Shown here piece by piece: positions 59,495-64,000 of a stretch of 64,000 nt of DNA. Source of the DNA: Streptomyces barringtoniae (lineage in GTDB: Bacteria > Actinomycetota > Actinomycetes > Streptomycetales > Streptomycetaceae); assembly GCF_020819595.1 (NCBI RefSeq), contig NZ_JAJHNP010000011.1:1-64000 (forward strand), in the 5' to 3' direction. The first letter of the stretch is position 1. Every line of letters starts with the position of its first letter. A program made the translations under genes and the position numbers. Under the pieces are notes generated by a model. It searched no databases, was not told the origin of the DNA, and was given only the letters and a program-made list of their open reading frames with translations.

Positions 59495-60907
59495 ATGGCA
59501 AAGGCACCCGTTCTCACACCCAGGGCGGACGACTTCCCGCGCTGGTACCAGGACCTGATCACCAAGGCGGAGCTGGCCGACAACGGCCCGGTGCGCGGCA
59601 CCATGGTCATCCGACCGTACGGGTACGGCCTGTGGGAGCGGATGCAGCAGGAGATGGACGCCCGGATCAAGGCGACCGGCGCCCAGAACGCGTACTTCCC
59701 GCTGCTCATTCCGGAGTCGTACCTGACGAGGGAGGCCGAGCACGTCGAGGGCTTCGCGCCCGAGCTCGCTGTCGTCACCCATGCGGGCGGCAAGGAGCTG
59801 GAGGAGCCCGTCGTGGTCCGCCCCACCTCCGAGACGATCGTCAACGAGTACTTCGCCAAGTGGGTGCAGAGCCACCGCGACCTGCCCCTGCTGATCAACC
59901 AGTGGGCGAACGTGGTGCGTTGGGAGCTGCGCCCGCGTCTGTTCCTGCGCACGACCGAGTTCCTGTGGCAGGAGGGCCACACCGCGCACGCCACGTACGA
60001 GGAGGCGCGCGCCTTCGCGGCCCGCGTCCAGAGCGAGGTCTACGGCGCGTTCCTGCGCGGCGTCCTCGCCATGGACTTCGTCTCCGGACGCAAGACGGCC
60101 AGGGAACGGTTCGCCGGAGCGATCAACACCCTCACGCTCGAGAGCATGATGGGCGACGGCAAGGCCCTGCAGATGGTCACCAGCCACGAGCTGGGCCAGA
60201 ACTTCGCCAAGGCCTTCCGCACGCAGTTCGTGACCCGGGACGGCCGGCAGGAGCACGTCTGGCAGACCTCCTGGGGCTCCACCACCCGCATGATCGGAGC
60301 GCTGGTGATGACGCACGGTGACGACGACGGACTGCGCGTCCCGCCCCGCCTGGCCCCGGTCCAGGCGGTCGTCCTCGCCGTCAAGGGTGACGAGGAGGTG
60401 CTGGCCGGCGTCCGCGCGATCGGCGACCGGCTGAGTCAGGCGGGCGTACGCGTCCACGTCGACGACCGCACGGACGTGCCGTACGGCCGGCGCGCCGTCG
60501 ACTGGGAGCTCAAGGGCGTGCCCGTGCGGATCGAGGTGGGACCCCGCGACCTGGAGCACGGTACCGCCGTGCTGGTCCGCCGTATCCCGTGCACCAAGGA
60601 GCCGGTCGCGGCCGAGGCGCTGTCCGCACTCCTGCCCGGGGTGCTGGAGGACGACCAGGCACTGCTGCTGGAGCAGTCCCGCCGGCGCCGCGAGGACCGC
60701 ACGGTCGAAGTGACCACCATCGAGGAGGCCGCGGAGGCCGCCGGCAGCGGCTGGGCGCGCATCCCCTGGGCCGCGCTGGGCCCGGAGGGCGAGGCCAGGC
60801 TCGCCGAACGCGGCGTGTCCGTGCGGTGCCTGGTCGCGGCGGACGGTTCGGTGCCGGCGAGCGAGGACCAGCCGGGGAACGTGGCGGTGGTGGGGCGGGC
60901 CTACTGA
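59495..60907 (+). CDS. proS: Prolyl-tRNA synthetase, archaeal/eukaryotic type
   Basis: A 470-residue class II synthetase that charges tRNA-Pro. Motif 2 and 3 regions are clear: RPTSETIVNEYFAKWVQSHR, QWANVVRWELRPRLFLRTTE, FLWQEGHTAHATYEEA and WGSTTRMIGALVMTHGDDD. The anticodon domain follows (PVQAVVLAVKGDEEV). The length and the lack of the bacterial editing insertion place it in the archaeal/eukaryotic-type group. The ATG at 59495 has no ribosome site but TACTCT (59482-59487) lies 8 bases before it, so leaderless expression is possible. Many Streptomyces also carry a bacterial-type ProS; not seen here. Confidence 0.93.
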   Translation: MAKAPVLTPRADDFPRWYQDLITKAELADNGPVRGTMVIRPYGYGLWERMQQEMDARIKATGAQNAYFPLLIPESYLTREAEHVEGFAPELAVVTHAGGKELEEPVVVRPTSETIVNEYFAKWVQSHRDLPLLINQWANVVRWELRPRLFLRTTEFLWQEGHTAHATYEEARAFAARVQSEVYGAFLRGVLAMDFVSGRKTARERFAGAINTLTLESMMGDGKALQMVTSHELGQNFAKAFRTQFVTRDGRQEHVWQTSWGSTTRMIGALVMTHGDDDGLRVPPRLAPVQAVVLAVKGDEEVLAGVRAIGDRLSQAGVRVHVDDRTDVPYGRRAVDWELKGVPVRIEVGPRDLEHGTAVLVRRIPCTKEPVAAEALSALLPGVLEDDQALLLEQSRRRREDRTVEVTTIEEAAEAAGSGWARIPWAALGPEGEARLAERGVSVRCLVAADGSVPASEDQPGNVAVVGRAY

Positions 60908-61677
60908 CGGGGAGCGGGCGCGCCGGAGGAGGTTGCAGCGCGCTCGTACGCCTGCACGGGCCCCGGACGGCAGATGTACGGGCACCGGGCGGCAGTTGCG
61001 ACGCGCCGGTCGGCGACGGTGCTGCCAGTCTCTGCCGGTACCGGCCGCCGCCGGGTCGTCTCGTCTGAGCGCCGCCACCGGCGACTTCACCCGACGGCGC
61101 GGTACCGATGTCCGTCCACGAACTGCCGCACATCCGAGAACGTGCCGTCGCACACCCACCTTATTTGTGCGTACTTGGCGGCCGGAGCCCGGACGGGAGA
61201 GCCTGTTTCGCGAGGTCAGGGGCCGGTCGGCAGTGCGAGAGGAGGTGGCGGTGGCGGTGCGTCAGGACGCGGGGGCCCCGCCGGGCTGGTCCGGCCGTGC
61301 GGTGGTGTGTGTCGCCCGGGCTGTCGAGCCGGGCCGAAATCCAGGAGTGCCATGCCCGGGCTGATGAGCCCGGTGGAGACACAGGGGCGCCACTGGTGTG
61401 GAGCCTGTCCATGGACTCGGCGGCCTCTGTTGGGTGGCGGGGCCGTGCGGGGGACGGATGTGCGCCGGTGCCCCGGCGGTGCCCAGGGCGCTCGTGCTCG
61501 GCATCGGCCGGGCCCTGAGGTCGGCTGACCTGCGACTTGTGTCTCGGCGTGGCGGGGTGCGACGCTTCGGTCCGCCGGTCGCGACCACGGTCGGCGGTGG
61601 CGGTGAGCACCGGTTGCACCGGGAGCGGCGGACGGATCTCCCGGGGCCGGCCGTGGACGGGAACGGGGAGTGGAGCG
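60908..61677. other. 770-base gap, no gene recognised
   Basis: Open frames on both strands have Arg/Gly/Pro-rich shadow-like translations without domains or ribosome sites. A small hairpin is present (CCGGGCT 61356-61362, GATG, AGCCCGG 61367-61373). The region is long for this gene-dense window and may hold an untranslated RNA, a long leader for the LysR gene or decayed genes. Confidence 0.45.
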
Positions 61678-62631
61678 ATGGAGCTGGAGCTGCGGCACCT
61701 GCGGGTGCTGTGCGCGATCGCCGACGCGGGAAGTGTGGGGCGCGCCGCGGCACAGCTCGGCTACTCGCAGCCCGCCGTGAGCACCCAGCTGCGGCGCATC
61801 GAGCGCCACCTCGGCGAGCCCCTCTTCGAGCGCGGCACGAGCGGAGTGCGGCCCACCCGTTACGGTGCCGAGGTCGTCGCCCAGGCCCGTGACGTGCTGA
61901 CCCGCGCCGACGCCATCGGCCACCGCCCGGCCGCCGGGCGAGGGAGCCGTACCCTGCGCGTGGCGGCGACCAACTCGCCCATGCTGTCCGGCACGGTCTC
62001 CCGCTTCCGCACCCGGCTGCCGGAGCTGTCCCTGGCCGTCACCAGCGTCTACGCCTCCTCGCGGATCGTGGAGCTGCTGGAGGAGGGTGCGGTGGACGCG
62101 GCCATCGCCGCCGACTATCCGGGCATGGAGCTGCGCCACTCGGGCGCGGTGCGGCACCGGGGGATCGTCACCGAGCCGACGTTCGTGGCCCTGCCCGCCC
62201 GGCATCGGCTGCGGCAGTGCGCCCAGGTGCAGCTCGCCGACCTGGCCGAGGACGCCTGGTTCGTGACGCCGGACGACGGCGCCGGCTGGCCCGGGGTGTT
62301 CTACGACGCCTGTGCGGCGGCCGGGTTCACTCCGGTCACCGTGCACGAGTTCCTCGGTGACCAGACCCAGCTGCAGAGCATGATCGCCGACGGTCTCGGG
62401 GTGTCCCTGGTACAGCCGACGCTCCGGCCGATCCCGCACGTCGTGGTCAAACCGTTGGCCGGGTCCCCGCTGTGGTGCCGCTATGTGCTGGCATGGCGGC
62501 CGGACACCGTCACCGACGAGGCCGTGGAGGCACTGTCCCAGTCCGCCACCGCCGCCTACCGCGACCTCGTCGCCCAGGCACCCCATCTGCGTGCCTGGGC
62601 CTCGCGCACCTGGAGCGTCGCCGGGGCGTAG
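61678..62631 (+). CDS. LysR-family regulator
   Basis: A 317-residue regulator. Helix-turn-helix: ELELRHLRVLCAIADAGSVG, LGYSQPAVSTQLRRIERHLG. The effector domain runs from residue 85 (RTLRVAATNSPMLSGTVSRF) to VSLVQPTLRPIPHVVVKPL. The ATG at 61678 follows GGGAGTGGAG; the frame extends upstream without family similarity. The next gene encodes a collagenase 147 bases downstream on the same strand; a regulatory link is only a guess. Confidence 0.92.
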   Translation: MELELRHLRVLCAIADAGSVGRAAAQLGYSQPAVSTQLRRIERHLGEPLFERGTSGVRPTRYGAEVVAQARDVLTRADAIGHRPAAGRGSRTLRVAATNSPMLSGTVSRFRTRLPELSLAVTSVYASSRIVELLEEGAVDAAIAADYPGMELRHSGAVRHRGIVTEPTFVALPARHRLRQCAQVQLADLAEDAWFVTPDDGAGWPGVFYDACAAAGFTPVTVHEFLGDQTQLQSMIADGLGVSLVQPTLRPIPHVVVKPLAGSPLWCRYVLAWRPDTVTDEAVEALSQSATAAYRDLVAQAPHLRAWASRTWSVAGA

Positions 62632-62778
62632 CGGCGGTCAAAGGCGCACCGCGATGTTATGAGCGGGCAGTGGCATGTGCTATGTCACACGGCATTGTTG
62701 GGGCGGGTGGCCCGCTGAGACAGTGCCTCACACGCCTCAACACCCCACAGAGGCGCATCCCTTCGTGGAGGAATCCAG

Positions 62779-64000
62779 ATGCGCTATCGCTTCGCGCTGC
62801 CCAGACGCATGCCCGGCCACAGCCGTCCTCGTACGGCCGCACGCATGGCCGGCGCCGCGGTCGTCTGTGTCACCGTGGCAGGTCTGCTGTCCGCCCCGGC
62901 CCTGGCGGCACCCCTGCAGCCGCACACCCGCGCCGCCACCACGCCCCGGCAGCACGCGTCCCAGCCGTCGCCGGCCGGCGCGACCACCCCCGTCACCGAG
63001 CGTCCCGCGAGCCAGGCCCGGCGGCTCAGCCCGGCTCAACTCCCGCCCCTGCAGCCCCTCTCGGCCCATCCGGCCCGAAGGACGGCCAGGGCGGCCTCCT
63101 GCGCTCCGGGTGACTTCGGCAGCCGTAGCGGCTCCGCCCTCGTGTCCTTCGTGAAGGCCTCGTCCACGGACTGCGTCAACACCCTCTTCTCGGTGACCGG
63201 CAAGGACGCGCACGACGTCTTCCGGCAGGCCCAGATGCTCAGCGTCGCGGCCGCCTACACCCGCACCGCCAAGCTGTACCGCGGCGACAACTCCGGCGGC
63301 CTGGAACAGCTGGTCCTCTTCCTGCGGGCCGGCTACTACGTCCAGTTCAACCACTCCGCGGACGTCGGCCCGTACACCCCCCGCCTGACCACGGCCGTCA
63401 CGGCCGGCCTGGACGCCTTCTTCGCCCGGGCGCACTCGCGTGATGTGACCGCGGTCAACGGCGACATCCTCGGCGAGACCGTCATCCTCACCGACAGTGC
63501 CGACCAGCAGGGCCGCTACCTCTCCGTCTACCAGCGGCTGCTGAACGACTACGACAGCTCCTACGACTCAGTGGACAGCATGGTCAGGGCCGTCAACGAC
63601 GTCTACACACCGCTGTGGCGCGGCAACTGGAACCCCGACTACGTCAAGGCCGTCGAGGCCGACCCGGGCATCATCGACACCCTGTACGACTTCGCGCTCG
63701 CCAACACCGACCTGCTCGGCACCGACCAGGCGTTCCTGGACTCCAACGCCGGGATGAACCTGGCCCGTTACGTCGAGCACACCGAACTGCAGGACACCGT
63801 CCGCCCGTTGACCAAGGGCCTGCTGGACGCGACCGCGATGACCGGCCCCACGGCCGGGCTCTGGGTCGCCGTGGCCACCCAGGCGAACGCCTACGACAGC
63901 ACCGACTGCGCCTACTACGACGTCTGCGACCTGCCCGCAAAGCTGACCAGGGCCGTGCTGCCGGTCAACCGCAGGTGCGACGCGAACGTCAGCATCCTCG
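62779..64000 (+). CDS. Secreted M9 collagenase, N-terminal part (runs off right edge)
   Basis: A partial gene: 407 codons are visible and the stop lies past the window. The signal peptide spans residues 1-49 (AGAAVVCVTVAGLLSAPALA near 35-48). A Pro/Ala/Thr-rich propeptide-like stretch follows to about residue 105. Then comes the M9 N-terminal activator domain: NTLFSVTGKDAHDVFRQAQM, GLEQLVLFLRAGYYVQFNHS and LGETVILTDSADQQGRYLSV. The zinc-binding HEYTH region has not been reached. ATG at 62779 behind GGAGGA. The full enzyme would digest collagen-like proteins outside the cell. Confidence 0.93.
   Translation, partial: MRYRFALPRRMPGHSRPRTAARMAGAAVVCVTVAGLLSAPALAAPLQPHTRAATTPRQHASQPSPAGATTPVTERPASQARRLSPAQLPPLQPLSAHPARRTARAASCAPGDFGSRSGSALVSFVKASSTDCVNTLFSVTGKDAHDVFRQAQMLSVAAAYTRTAKLYRGDNSGGLEQLVLFLRAGYYVQFNHSADVGPYTPRLTTAVTAGLDAFFARAHSRDVTAVNGDILGETVILTDSADQQGRYLSVYQRLLNDYDSSYDSVDSMVRAVNDVYTPLWRGNWNPDYVKAVEADPGIIDTLYDFALANTDLLGTDQAFLDSNAGMNLARYVEHTELQDTVRPLTKGLLDATAMTGPTAGLWVAVATQANAYDSTDCAYYDVCDLPAKLTRAVLPVNRRCDANVSIL

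Overview
This window is chromosomal DNA from a high-GC actinomycete, almost certainly Streptomyces. The supports are a strong third-position GC bias, frequent GTG starts, many family-level regulators (MarR, IclR, LysR, TetR, XRE, PucR, Lrp), SpoIIE-type phosphatases with RsbW-like kinases, a SigB/SigF-type sigma factor, a class F sortase and secreted hydrolases. No rRNA, tRNA, CRISPR array, insertion sequence or prophage was recognised. Genes lie on both strands in short operons. Families were assigned by reading the translations; no database search was run.

Layout. 0-4 kb: alpha-glucan metabolism (N-terminus of glgE; an RsbW-like protein overlapping glgX). 4-6.2 kb: VOC protein, ANTAR protein and a SigB/F-type sigma factor. 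6.3-9.8 kb: a MarR/ABC exporter operon behind a perfect palindrome, then an orphan gene whose promoter spacer is itself a palindrome. 9.9-12.8 kb: hemC paralogue, a LigC-type DNA ligase and an MFS remnant. 12.8-19.8 kb: glpK with a GylR-like regulator, an anti-sigma-type kinase facing a PP2C phosphatase, IclR, EamA, LysR and the stub of a GntR regulator. 19.8-25.4 kb: DUF2690/HTH membrane protein, secreted His/Arg-rich SH3 protein, monooxygenase, DoxX plus peroxiredoxin, cupin, and a split LigD (ligase and phosphoesterase as separate genes). 25.4-32.5 kb: redox genes (two aldo/keto reductases, XRE regulator, TauD dioxygenase, LLM flavin enzyme) and a phosphoesterase. 33-37 kb: secreted M4 protease and GH64 beta-1,3-glucanase, the latter behind a LacI-type palindrome. 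37-49 kb: YciO protein, PucR regulator, serine hydrolase, class III aminotransferase with an Lrp regulator, a PP2C phosphatase, GNAT and lipocalin-like proteins, and an oxidoreductase.

48.8-53.2 kb carries the most notable content: two unrelated peptide natural-product loci about 1.3 kb apart. On the minus strand is a two-gene graspetide (omega-ester RiPP) cassette: a 63-residue precursor ending in two aspartates and its ATP-grasp ligase. On the plus strand is a tRNA-dependent cyclodipeptide synthase translationally coupled to a cytochrome P450. Both resemble, over their whole length, the Mycobacterium tuberculosis pair Rv2275/CYP121 that makes mycocyclosin from cyclo(Tyr-Tyr). Almost every CYP121 pocket residue I can place is kept, but the anchoring arginine is lysine.

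53.5-64 kb: a SCO6745-like protein, a phosphotransferase, an Asp/Gly/His-rich exported protein with three copies of a sorting-like motif next to a class F sortase, a TetR/SGNH hydrolase operon, an archaeal/eukaryotic-type prolyl-tRNA synthetase, a LysR regulator, and the start of an M9 collagenase that runs off the right edge.
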